Assembly: GCF_000348745.1 (NCBI RefSeq)
Contig: NC_020812.1
Coordinates: forward strand, 1,993,444-2,057,443
Direction of reading: 5' to 3'
Length of the DNA: 64,000 nt
From: Micavibrio aeruginosavorus EPB
GTDB taxonomy: Bacteria; Pseudomonadota; Alphaproteobacteria; Micavibrionales; Micavibrionaceae
The position numbers and the translations under genes are program-made. Shown here piece after piece: positions 9,194 to 17,804 of the stretch; position 1 is the stretch's first letter, and the number at the start of each line of letters is the position of its first letter. The notes below the pieces were generated by a model that worked only from the letters and a program-made list of their open reading frames with translations, ran no database searches and was not told the origin of the DNA.

Positions 9194-9580
9194 TCAGAAG
9201 CTCCCCAGAACGGCGGCGATTTTGCTCTTCAGGATTTCCGCGCTGAACGGCTTCACGATGTAGTTGTTCACGCCGGCCTGACGTGCGGCAACCACGTTTT
9301 CGATCTTGCTTTCCGCCGTCACCATAATGAACGGCAATTTATCATTCCCGTTGGCCCGCACGGTTTTGAGAAGCTCTAAGCCCGTCATCGGTTCCATATT
9401 CCAGTCGGAAATGACAAGGTCATAGTTTTTATGTTTCATCATATCCAACGCCATGGTTCCATCAGTGGCTTCGTCAACATTTTTGAAACCAATCTGGGCC
9501 AAGAGGTTACGGATCACACGCAACATCGTTTTATAATCATCAACGATCAAAACTTGCATTTGCGCCGGATTAACAGTCAT
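9194..9580 (-). CDS. cheY: Chemotaxis response regulator CheY (second copy, paired with CheZ)
   Basis: A 128-residue single receiver. It has the acidic pair in VLIVDDYKTMLRVI, phospho-acceptor Asp59 in DLVISDWNMEPMTGL, the switch Thr in FIMVTAESKIENVV and Lys in NYIVKPFSAE. SDWNMEP with TAES is the pattern of flagellar-motor CheY proteins. Together with the adjacent cheZ gene (stop and start 1 base apart) this makes it the likely motor-binding CheY, an inference. It lies between the chemoreceptor gene and cheZ in the operon. Confidence 0.96.
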   Translation of the reverse strand: MTVNPAQMQVLIVDDYKTMLRVIRNLLAQIGFKNVDEATDGTMALDMMKHKNYDLVISDWNMEPMTGLELLKTVRANGNDKLPFIMVTAESKIENVVAARQAGVNNYIVKPFSAEILKSKIAAVLGSF

Positions 9581-9637
9581 TGGTTACACCTCATTGTTAC
9601 TTGTATTTATGTAAGTTTACTTAATGGAAAAGCCAGA

Positions 9638-11341
9638 TTACGCCGCCTGAATATCACGCAGGAAAGATTTAACCTCGCCATCCATTTTTTCGGCCTGAAC
9701 CGACAACATCCGGGCCGCATCCAGAACTTCGCGCGTCGCCGCCGTCGTCGAATCCGTCCCACCTTTGATGGAGAAGATGCCGCCGTTAATCTGTTCAACC
9801 CCCTGGGTCGCCGTGTTCATATTGGACACGATTTCCTGGGTGGCCGCGGCCTGTTCCTCAACAGCGGCGGCAATGGTGGCGGATGTTTCATCAACCTTGC
9901 CAATGGCTTCACGCACGCTGAGCAGAACGTCGGCCACGTTCACAGCGGTTTTTTGAACACCGTCCAATTGCTGGCGAATTTGCTCGGTTGCCTTGGCCGT
10001 TTGCGTGGCCAGGTTTTTCACCTCGTTCGCAACAACAGCAAAGCCCTTGCCTGCCTCGCCGGAACGAGCTGATTCGATGGTGGCATTCAACGCCAGCAGG
10101 TTAATCTGCCCCGCAATGTCCTCGATCAGCGTTGCAATCGCACCCACGGCACCGGACATATCCACCAATTCGCGTGAAGACGCATCGGCGGCTTCGGCTT
10201 TGGACATGGCGTCCTGTACCATGTTGTTGGAAATGGCGATCTGACGGGAAATTTCCTGCACCGTTGCGGCCATTTCCTCGGCCGCACTGGCCACAGATTG
10301 CACGTTGTGTGAGGCCTGTTCCGATGCAGATGCCACCTCGACCGATTGACGGTTGGTTTCATCGGCAATTTTCGACATGCCTTCCGCCGTTTGCGACAAT
10401 TGTGTCGATGCCGCCGCAACGGTGGACACCGTATGGGTTGCATTGGCATCAAAGGATTGAATCAGTTCCTGAACACGCTGCTGACGCTTTTCTTTCAATA
10501 CCTGCTCACGCTTTTCGGCTTCAACCATTTCGCGCTGCTTGATCAGGGCAACTTTGAAAAATTGAGCAGCACGAGCCACGTCGCCAATTTCGTCCTTGCG
10601 ATCGGCACCCTGAACATCAACATCCAGATCATTATCCGCAAGTTTCTTCAGTACATCGACGGACGCATTCAAAGGCTTGGCGATCCCTTTGGATGACAGA
10701 ACAAATCCAAACAAGAAACCGAGAACAACGATGCTAATCGACAGAACAACAACTGTATGTTCTGACCGAACTGCCATTGCCGCAGTGTTATCACCCAGTT
10801 CTTTGACATCTTCGTTCATGTCCGCATTCAGTGCCCAGAGCAGCTCCATCATCTCGCGTCCATTTTTTTCATTTTTGGCCGCTGATTCTTTTAGCGCCGA
10901 GTCATCCTCTTTGGTCTTCGTCACATAAATTGCGTTGGCTTCACGCAATGTAATTTCCATCTGCGCCATGAACACATCATATTTCGCCTTGATGTCTTCC
11001 AACATCGGAGCCTCTTCCGCATCGGCAACAGATTTCATAAAAGGAAGACCTTCGGTAAAAACCTTCTTGTAGAACTCTGTCCGCTCTTCCGCGTCCTTGA
11101 CGGATTGCGCTGTGTCTTTTACGGCGATTGACACTTCGGCGTACATCAACGTCGCCTGTGCATCCAGCATATCATTCGATGTCTTCAACAGATCACTGCG
11201 CAAAATTGATACCGCAATCGCATCCTGCATCTGATCCACGGACCGATACGACACAAAGGCCAGAATACCCACCAGAGCAACCATTACGGTCACCAGGGAC
11301 AGGACCTTCGTCATAATTTTTCTGTCGTTGAAGAATTTCAT
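9638..11341 (-). CDS. Methyl-accepting chemotaxis protein, first gene of the che operon
   Basis: Transmembrane chemoreceptor. From the chosen ATG (MKFFNDRKIM) it has 567 residues. TM1 is at about 10-32. A periplasmic helical-bundle sensor of roughly 160 residues of four-helix type follows. TM2 (VVLSISIVVLGFLFGFVL) and a HAMP domain come next, then a long coiled-coil signalling domain with the hairpin tip LLALNATIESARSGEAGKGFAVVANEVKNLA. The frame continues 28 codons upstream, but that stretch lacks protein character and the ATG at 11341 has a GGGAAG site before it, so the shorter form is preferred. No C-terminal CheR/CheB tether pentapeptide is seen. The ligand is unknown. Confidence 0.94.
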   Translation of the reverse strand: MKFFNDRKIMTKVLSLVTVMVALVGILAFVSYRSVDQMQDAIAVSILRSDLLKTSNDMLDAQATLMYAEVSIAVKDTAQSVKDAEERTEFYKKVFTEGLPFMKSVADAEEAPMLEDIKAKYDVFMAQMEITLREANAIYVTKTKEDDSALKESAAKNEKNGREMMELLWALNADMNEDVKELGDNTAAMAVRSEHTVVVLSISIVVLGFLFGFVLSSKGIAKPLNASVDVLKKLADNDLDVDVQGADRKDEIGDVARAAQFFKVALIKQREMVEAEKREQVLKEKRQQRVQELIQSFDANATHTVSTVAAASTQLSQTAEGMSKIADETNRQSVEVASASEQASHNVQSVASAAEEMAATVQEISRQIAISNNMVQDAMSKAEAADASSRELVDMSGAVGAIATLIEDIAGQINLLALNATIESARSGEAGKGFAVVANEVKNLATQTAKATEQIRQQLDGVQKTAVNVADVLLSVREAIGKVDETSATIAAAVEEQAAATQEIVSNMNTATQGVEQINGGIFSIKGGTDSTTAATREVLDAARMLSVQAEKMDGEVKSFLRDIQAA

Positions 11342-11738
11342 TTCTGACTTCCCATCATTTTTGTTATTTGACGCAATTAAAATGGCGGGCCCATTCTGGA
11401 CCGCTCTATCAAATGATGGTCGCAAAGACGTGTTACAGAACGATGCCCGGTTTGTTACAGATTTGTTACAAACGCAGAGCCGCCCGCCCCCGAATCAGGG
11501 GCACCTGTGGATAAGATTCCGTAAAATATTGAACCCATTGGGAAATCGTAAAGACGCGCAGGCAGGTCTGCGGTTTTACAGAACACCAAAAACATATACC
11601 TAAGGCTATATAAACTATCCTTAAGCGCTAAGCCTTTGATTCTAACGTTCATACTTTCTATAAGGTTCATCGGATATGATGGGGGAAGTAGAAAATTGAG
11701 TACCCGCGTATTTATTTTTAGTGAGCGTGAGATTCAGA
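11342..11738. promoter_or_regulatory. Divergent regulatory region between the che operon and an orphan OmpR-type regulator
   Basis: About 400 bases with no credible gene. TGTTACA occurs three times in the same orientation, at 11431-11437, 11453-11459 and 11464-11470, which are 22 and 11 bases apart. The latter two are extended to TTTGTTACA. Further right, an A/T-rich stretch has interleaved dyads: TAAGG (11601-11605) with CCTTA (11619-11623), and AAGGCT (11602-11607) with AGCCTT (11631-11636). TATGAT at 11675-11680 could be a -10 for the rightward gene, but no good -35 is seen. Direct repeats with an 11-base period are characteristic of OmpR/PhoB-family binding sites. Confidence 0.5.
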
Positions 11739-12500
11739 ATGAAGACACCGACACACACCATTCTTATTGTCGATGATGACCCGTTGGTCCAACAAATACT
11801 TAAAGAACCCCTCCAATATGAAAATTACAATGTTCTGCTTGCCAGCGACATTGCCGAGATGGAGAAAATTCTGCGCGCATGCAGCCCCAGCCTGATTTTG
11901 CTGGATCACATGTTGCCCGGCGGGAATGGCATTGATGCCCTGCCCCATATCCGTGATTTGACCGACGCCCGCATCATTATGATCAGCAGCCGCGACGATC
12001 TGGCCTCAAAAATCAAGGCGTTGGAATCCGGTGCGGATGATTATTTGTGCAAACCGTTCCAGATCCGCGAATTGTTTGCCCGGATCAAGGTGCAATTGCG
12101 CCATCACAGCGAACTGTTCCAGCGCGCAGCCACGGCAACATCGCACAACAGCGACCGCATCCAATTTGGTGATTGGGTTCTGGATCGCAGCCAATTTCAA
12201 TTGTTTGATCGCAACAGCAAATCCGCCGGATTGACTATCAGGGAATTCCACCTGTTGGAAGCCTTGGTGTCATCCCCGAACCGGGTTCTGACGCGCGAAC
12301 AGATTTTGGACAAAGTCCATAACGGTAATTTCAACGTCACAGACCGCGCAATTGACACGCAAATCGCGCGTATCCGGAAAAAACTGGGCGACCATTGCCC
12401 CGAAGCGCGCATGATTCAGTCCGTGCGCGGGCTCGGATATAAATTCGCCTCGGACGCCATCTATGCCGACCAAAGCAGAAAGATGAGTGCAGCGATTTAG
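11739..12500 (+). CDS. Orphan OmpR/PhoB-family response regulator
   Basis: A DNA-binding two-component regulator of 253 residues from the ATG at 11739. A GTG six codons earlier (11721) is possible, but no strong ribosome site distinguishes them. The receiver has the acidic residues in ILIVDDDPLVQ, phospho-acceptor Asp in LILLDHMLPGGNG and Lys in YLCKPFQIREL. The C-terminal winged helix contains LTIREFHLLEALVSSPNRVLTREQIL and ends VRGLGYKF, the standard OmpR-type signature. No histidine kinase is adjacent: the next gene, tamB, converges on it with a 4-base overlap. Its position divergent from the che operon and the phased repeats between them suggest it regulates chemotaxis genes, itself, or both. 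Confidence 0.9.
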   Translation: MKTPTHTILIVDDDPLVQQILKEPLQYENYNVLLASDIAEMEKILRACSPSLILLDHMLPGGNGIDALPHIRDLTDARIIMISSRDDLASKIKALESGADDYLCKPFQIRELFARIKVQLRHHSELFQRAATATSHNSDRIQFGDWVLDRSQFQLFDRNSKSAGLTIREFHLLEALVSSPNRVLTREQILDKVHNGNFNVTDRAIDTQIARIRKKLGDHCPEARMIQSVRGLGYKFASDAIYADQSRKMSAAI

Positions 12501-15500
12501 TAATCGCGCGTCCAGAAGATACCGCCGCCGGCCTTTGCATCTTGCCCGACGGAACTTTCGACGGATATGCTCGGCGTGACTTCAACTTCGATACTGGCGG
12601 CACTTCCTGTGCCGCCAGTATCGTTTTCAACACGCAAATACACGCGGTCGGTCAAATATTTTCCAACCCCCACAGTGGTTGCACCGTCATCGTCGCTTTC
12701 CACACTGATATCATCCAAACCCGTGATATCGCGGACCATCCCCACCGGGTCAAACCCGCCCCCCTTGCCGGAAAAACGTTGCAGCGTCTGTGTTAATTGC
12801 ACGGCCTGGAACGCACTGATCCGGCTCATGTCTTTACCGAACAAAATACGCGACATCACTTCGTCTTCGGGTAAGGCTGGCACGGAGGCAAAACTGATTT
12901 TCGGTTCACTGACGCGCCCGGTCAGCAGGACAGAGGCCTTTACCTCTCCCGTATCATGTGTGGCCTCAACATCCAGATAGGGGGATGGCGGCACAGCCCC
13001 CTGAAACCGCAAATTGGCCCGGGCCAGATCAAACCGCTTGCCAAATTCTTCATATCGTCCCCGAATGGATGAAAATGTGCCGTTCACCAGCGGGGCCGCC
13101 GCCGTGCCCGTCACATCCAGATTACCGCCAAATTCCGCATCCAAGCCCCAGCCCCGCACGAAAATGCGCTGTGGCGCACGCAATTTCACATCCAGCGCAA
13201 TTTTTTGCAGCAACGGGTCCTGCCCCGCCGTACGCTCTGGCGTTATGATATTCAACTCAGGAATCTGCGTTTGAAATTTTTCCGGGATCGTGACGTTGAA
13301 ATCGTTCAACGTCACCATTCCCGTCACATCGTAACCATCCGCGCGTCCGTTCAGAGCCAGAGCGGCATCCGCCGTGCCATCGGCCAGATTGCTTTTGACC
13401 AAACGCACGCCATCCAGATCAAGCGTCATCGACGTTGCCGCGGTACTCACAAGATCAAAAACGCCGCCCCCGGAAATATGCCCACCCCGTCCATCCACAG
13501 CGGATAATTTTTGTAACTTTATTCTGGTGCGGTCCAGATCCGCCGCAATATCAATATCGCGCAACGTGACATCATATTGGTCGTAATCATATGTCCCGTT
13601 TTGGAATGTCACCGTCCCACGCGCATCTGGCGCGGACAGCGTCCCCATAATCGTACCATCAACGCGCAAATCCCCGGACAGACGATGCCCCGGCGGCAAG
13701 ATCAGGCCGGCCAGAACGGCACTGTCCAAATGCGCATTCACCGCACCCTCTAACGGGGTCTGCCCCGGCAGGTCAAATGCAAATGGATACAGCGACACCG
13801 CCAGTGGAACAGACGCCCGCGCGGACAAGGCCTGTATCGCCGGCCCTATACCGTTGACATCAAAACGCGCGATACCGGACTGATACCCCCCTTTGACGGC
13901 CAATGTTATGGCCGGAACATCTGGCGCAACCACAAGATCATCGGACTGCGCCGTTACGGCAATCATCGGGCTGGCCAACGGTCCAGTAATATCGACAGTC
14001 CCCGTTACCGCCGTGCCCGTCAACGCCACGGGCAGCGTGGCCGGAATATCGGCCATTTTAAAATCTTTGGTCACCATCGAAAGCTTGGCGATCTGATCGA
14101 CCACATCCCCGGTCAAACGCACGGATGATCCGCCCATCGTCACGGCCATATCAATATTTCGCAGTGATGGAACCGGCTGATCCAACGCTGACAGGTCGGC
14201 CTGCCCGTTCACCCGCAAAGCCTGTGGAACGGTGCCCGTCCCATCAATATTCAAGCGATAATCACCCGTATCATTCTGTGTAATTTTTGCGACCATCGTT
14301 TTGACGGCGATCGTATCGGATAATTTTGCGCCGTCCAAAACCACATCCATTGTTTGCGGCCAGGGGTTTTGAATATCCGCCAACGCGGCCTTCACCCGCA
14401 AATGATCGGCACTATAGGTATCATAGCGCGCGCCCTGAATATCCGCATCCAGCGTCACGGCTTGCGTGGCCGCTGCGGTCGGGGCAAAGCTGGCATTCAC
14501 CTTCACCCGCCCCGCCAGATCCTTACCAATCAAGGGGGCATAGGTCGCCAGCGCCGCAATATCGGCACGGGCTTCGCCGCTGATCAGCCTGGTGGATGTA
14601 TTGACCAGACCATCACCGCCCGCCGTCAAATCCGGCCCGGTGAGTGTCAAAGCGGAAATATTTAATTCTGGCGCGTCATACGAAAATTTTAACGCCGCCT
14701 GCAAATCAACATCCCGGTAACGCCCGGTCATCTCTACCGTGCCCGCGGGGGTGGATACTATATTTTGTGCGGTGGCCGTCACGTCCAGGCGCGGCAATCC
14801 ATTTTCAACCAAACGATCCATGACCAGCGAACCGGATAAATTAAGGGCCGGGTCATTGGACACACCATGAATCCGAACCTGCACATCGGCCTGCCCGCCC
14901 TCACCCGTCAGGGGACGCAGGTCGGAGCTCTGAACCGCCAAGGTGAAATCAACGTCCCCACCGGTATGCAGGTCGGCACGCCCCGCGCCATCGGCTGTAT
15001 AAGACGCCGATTCAACCCGGAATGTTTCCAGATTGGCCCGTAAATTTTGCGTATCCACGGCACCCTTTATACGGAGCATCTGCGGCATCCACGCAATCAC
15101 CGTGTTACCCGGCTGCCCAATGGCTGCACTGATATCAAGCCCCAGACCGGATGACAGATTCACTTTCATCGTAACATCTGGCGCCAGAACCACGGCCGAG
15201 CCCACAACACCATCGCGCAAATCCAGCCGTTTAATCCGCAACCGGTCCAGCGACAAACTGCTGAAATACAAATCCGGAAGAGTGAAGCCTGTCGGTTTCT
15301 CCGTATCTTCATCCTTTGCGCCAGCGGGCAGACGATGCACCGTCACAGCCCCCGCATCAAAACTGATTGCGGCATGACGCGCCGCCAGGGGCACAATGCC
15401 CAACCGCATCGTCATCCGGTCCGCATCCGCGACAATGCCGTCGGAATCGTCAATACGCAGGCCCGTAATGGTCAGTCCGCTGATCGCACTGTAATACACG

Positions 15501-15700
15501 GCGTGATAATCAACGGCGTATCCGGTACCGTCCAACGCCAGATTGATCTGCTTGCGCAGCATGGCCTGCCCACCGGGGGTTCCCAGCCAGACAAACCCGA
15601 CCGCAATCAGCACGTGGATCATCATGACAAACAGGAACAGGACGGACAGAACCTCCAGCACCGCATGACCCGTTTTTTGCAAAATGGTTTTTATCCGCAT
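12497..15700 (-). CDS. tamB: Translocation and assembly module inner-membrane component TamB (DUF490)
   Basis: Large AsmA-like bridge protein spanning the periplasm from inner to outer membrane. It works with TamA in outer-membrane protein insertion and in lipid transport. The 1067 residues start with a signal-anchor (VLEVLSVLFLFVMMIHVLIAVGFVWL). A long series of amphipathic beta repeats follows, and the C-terminal DUF490 domain ends GIFWTRDY, a close match to the family's C-terminal signature. Its ATG abuts the tamA stop (15700/15701), the usual tamA-tamB order, so the two are co-translated. Its stop overlaps the convergent response regulator by 4 bases. Length is below the roughly 1260 of E. 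coli TamB but within the alphaproteobacterial range. Confidence 0.93.
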   Translation of the reverse strand: MRIKTILQKTGHAVLEVLSVLFLFVMMIHVLIAVGFVWLGTPGGQAMLRKQINLALDGTGYAVDYHAVYYSAISGLTITGLRIDDSDGIVADADRMTMRLGIVPLAARHAAISFDAGAVTVHRLPAGAKDEDTEKPTGFTLPDLYFSSLSLDRLRIKRLDLRDGVVGSAVVLAPDVTMKVNLSSGLGLDISAAIGQPGNTVIAWMPQMLRIKGAVDTQNLRANLETFRVESASYTADGAGRADLHTGGDVDFTLAVQSSDLRPLTGEGGQADVQVRIHGVSNDPALNLSGSLVMDRLVENGLPRLDVTATAQNIVSTPAGTVEMTGRYRDVDLQAALKFSYDAPELNISALTLTGPDLTAGGDGLVNTSTRLISGEARADIAALATYAPLIGKDLAGRVKVNASFAPTAAATQAVTLDADIQGARYDTYSADHLRVKAALADIQNPWPQTMDVVLDGAKLSDTIAVKTMVAKITQNDTGDYRLNIDGTGTVPQALRVNGQADLSALDQPVPSLRNIDMAVTMGGSSVRLTGDVVDQIAKLSMVTKDFKMADIPATLPVALTGTAVTGTVDITGPLASPMIAVTAQSDDLVVAPDVPAITLAVKGGYQSGIARFDVNGIGPAIQALSARASVPLAVSLYPFAFDLPGQTPLEGAVNAHLDSAVLAGLILPPGHRLSGDLRVDGTIMGTLSAPDARGTVTFQNGTYDYDQYDVTLRDIDIAADLDRTRIKLQKLSAVDGRGGHISGGGVFDLVSTAATSMTLDLDGVRLVKSNLADGTADAALALNGRADGYDVTGMVTLNDFNVTIPEKFQTQIPELNIITPERTAGQDPLLQKIALDVKLRAPQRIFVRGWGLDAEFGGNLDVTGTAAAPLVNGTFSSIRGRYEEFGKRFDLARANLRFQGAVPPSPYLDVEATHDTGEVKASVLLTGRVSEPKISFASVPALPEDEVMSRILFGKDMSRISAFQAVQLTQTLQRFSGKGGGFDPVGMVRDITGLDDISVESDDDGATTVGVGKYLTDRVYLRVENDTGGTGSAASIEVEVTPSISVESSVGQDAKAGGGIFWTRDY

Positions 15701-17509
15701 TTAAAACGCCTGCCCGATGCTGATATAAATTTGAAAATTCGATTCCAGATCGTCCTTTTGCGTCAAAGGCACGGCAATATCGAACCGAATGGGGCCAAAG
15801 CCGCTGTAATAACGGGCCCCAACGCCCGCACCAACGGCCACATCATTCATTTTTGGCCATGATTCATTCGCCACGGTACCTGCATCGACAAAGGCCACAG
15901 CCCCCAATGTCGTTGTAAAACGCTGGCGCATTTCAACGCTGCCCGTCACCATGGACCGGCCACCGACGGGATCATCGTTTGAATCCTTTGGCCCCACCTC
16001 TTGATACCCATAGCCGCGAACGGACCCACCACCCCCGGCAAAGAACCGCTCCGTGGGAGGGATATCAAAGGTTCCACTGCCCACAATACTGCCAATATTG
16101 GTGCGCAGGGCCAGGACGGACCATTTCTTTTCATCCAGCGCCCAATAAGTGCTGGCCCCAAATTCCAATTTGAGGAAGGGATCGCTGACGCCCAACACAT
16201 CGAAAAACGGCGTCGCCGTTCCGGCGATCCGCCATCCACGTGTCGGGTCCAACGCATCGTTGCGGTTGTCAAAGGTCAAACTGTTCGGCAAGGACACCAG
16301 ACCATAAAGATCATCGCCATCCTTGCGATCATTATCTTCTGTAATCTGGGTCAGGCCCAGCTTCACCCCTGTTGATCCGATCAGACGCTTATTAAACGTG
16401 CGATTGATGGACGCGCCGACGTCAATCCCTAACTCTTCATACGCATCTGTGTCTTGACGCCGCACTTCCGTATTCAATGACAGGCTTTGATCCTTACGCA
16501 GGAAAAAAGGCTTCAACACATTCGCGGACAGGCTTTGCTTCAAAGCAGACAAGCCCAGCGTGGTGGTCAGCTTTTCAGCGGCACCAAGATAATTGCGATG
16601 TTCCCACCCAAACGTCGCGCCCAAGCCCTCGTCTGTATAATAACTCAACCCCGCTTTGACGGTACGGTGGGCGCGCTCGGATAGCCGAACCTCAACCGCA
16701 ACCATCCCGTTTTCATCCGGCGCAGCTGGCAAAATCGTTTCAGCCCGCGAAAACAAACCGGTTTCCATCAAAGCGCTTTTCAAACGTTCGATCCGAGCGT
16801 CCCGGTAACAATCCCCCTCTTTCCACGGCACCAGCTTGTCCAGATAAGATGTTTTGACACTGTCCTGCCCGGTGAAGGTCACGCGCCCCAGCGTGGCCTC
16901 CGGACCGACTGCGACACGATAGGTCACATCCGCCGTATGCGTATCGGGGTTCAGGAGAACTTCGTTTTTCACATCCAACGTGAAATAGCATTTGTCCTTG
17001 GCAATACGGTCTTTCAGCGTTTCCTGCAGAACCAGAACCGCGGCGGCGTCCAGCGGGGTGCCGGGTTTCAGCGCGTCATCACCCATCACCGCGGAAAATT
17101 CCGGCGGGTTGGTCGTTAATGTTGCGATGGTGTAAAGTGGCCCCGCCGCAATATCATACGTTCCCACAAACGGTGTTTCTGTATCATCGACATATTTGAC
17201 CGTGGCATCATAATAACCCTTCGCCCGCATCGCCTTCTGCAGATCCATCAGGATCATCTGCTCGCGATAGGCTTCGCGGCGCTGGTTCTCGGCGACATCG
17301 TCCCCCAGTTCAAAATCACCACCCAGGCGATCATCAACAATTTTTTGCAAGAAGGGGACCAATGTCGGATCCGACACCCCCTCCACACCCGACAGGCTGT
17401 ATGCCGTGCGCACGTCCGCACCGCCCCAGCATCCGGCCAAACCCAGACACAACGGCATCAGCAAAACCAACGGTGTGGAACCGGGCCAGATACGCATAGA
17501 AAAGTCCAT
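15701..17509 (-). CDS. tamA: Translocation and assembly module outer-membrane component TamA (Omp85 family)
   Basis: Omp85-type outer-membrane barrel that pairs with TamB. N-terminal POTRA repeats (about 40-270) include VTYRVAVGPEATLGRVTFTG. The C-terminal barrel has the Omp85 RGYGYQEVGP motif (lid-lock RGY) and ends with FQIYISIGQAF, a beta signal with terminal aromatic. It has 602 residues from the ATG at 17509; a further ATG at 17497 is possible, and the TTG two codons upstream is less likely. The leader LVLLMPLCLGLAGCWGG resembles a lipobox (L-A-G-C), unusual for a TamA barrel, so the N-terminus may be lipid-modified. It is co-transcribed with tamB. Confidence 0.92.
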   Translation of the reverse strand: MDFSMRIWPGSTPLVLLMPLCLGLAGCWGGADVRTAYSLSGVEGVSDPTLVPFLQKIVDDRLGGDFELGDDVAENQRREAYREQMILMDLQKAMRAKGYYDATVKYVDDTETPFVGTYDIAAGPLYTIATLTTNPPEFSAVMGDDALKPGTPLDAAAVLVLQETLKDRIAKDKCYFTLDVKNEVLLNPDTHTADVTYRVAVGPEATLGRVTFTGQDSVKTSYLDKLVPWKEGDCYRDARIERLKSALMETGLFSRAETILPAAPDENGMVAVEVRLSERAHRTVKAGLSYYTDEGLGATFGWEHRNYLGAAEKLTTTLGLSALKQSLSANVLKPFFLRKDQSLSLNTEVRRQDTDAYEELGIDVGASINRTFNKRLIGSTGVKLGLTQITEDNDRKDGDDLYGLVSLPNSLTFDNRNDALDPTRGWRIAGTATPFFDVLGVSDPFLKLEFGASTYWALDEKKWSVLALRTNIGSIVGSGTFDIPPTERFFAGGGGSVRGYGYQEVGPKDSNDDPVGGRSMVTGSVEMRQRFTTTLGAVAFVDAGTVANESWPKMNDVAVGAGVGARYYSGFGPIRFDIAVPLTQKDDLESNFQIYISIGQAF

Positions 17510-17804
17510 TTTCAAAGCCGCCGGCCCACCCGGCGGGCTATGGCCCTAACGGCATGATTGTTCATGGTTTTTATGATGGCGACTTTATAATGCGATTCTG
17601 GATTTTTGAACATATTGAAGACAGGCGCAAACCACATAAACCGATCAGTTTAATCACCATAACATCAATATTGCACCGCCACATTTTGGCCTTTTTGCAA
17701 TTTATTTGCATATTGACCGGACGACGGTGTAATTTGCCCCCAATCGTACATGAATGCGAACCACAGGGAGGCACCGCAGGACATAAACTGCGGTCAGTCA
17801 AAAA
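17510..17804. promoter_or_regulatory. Divergent intergenic region between tamA and the penicillin-binding protein gene
   Basis: About 295 non-coding bases, more A/T-rich than the flanking genes. A perfect -10 hexamer TATAAT lies at 17586-17591 on the plus strand, but no convincing -35 is at the right distance, so the promoter assignment is weak. No tRNA, terminator hairpin or ORF with protein character was recognised. A roughly 210-base leader would precede the downstream gene if that -10 is used. Confidence 0.3.
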
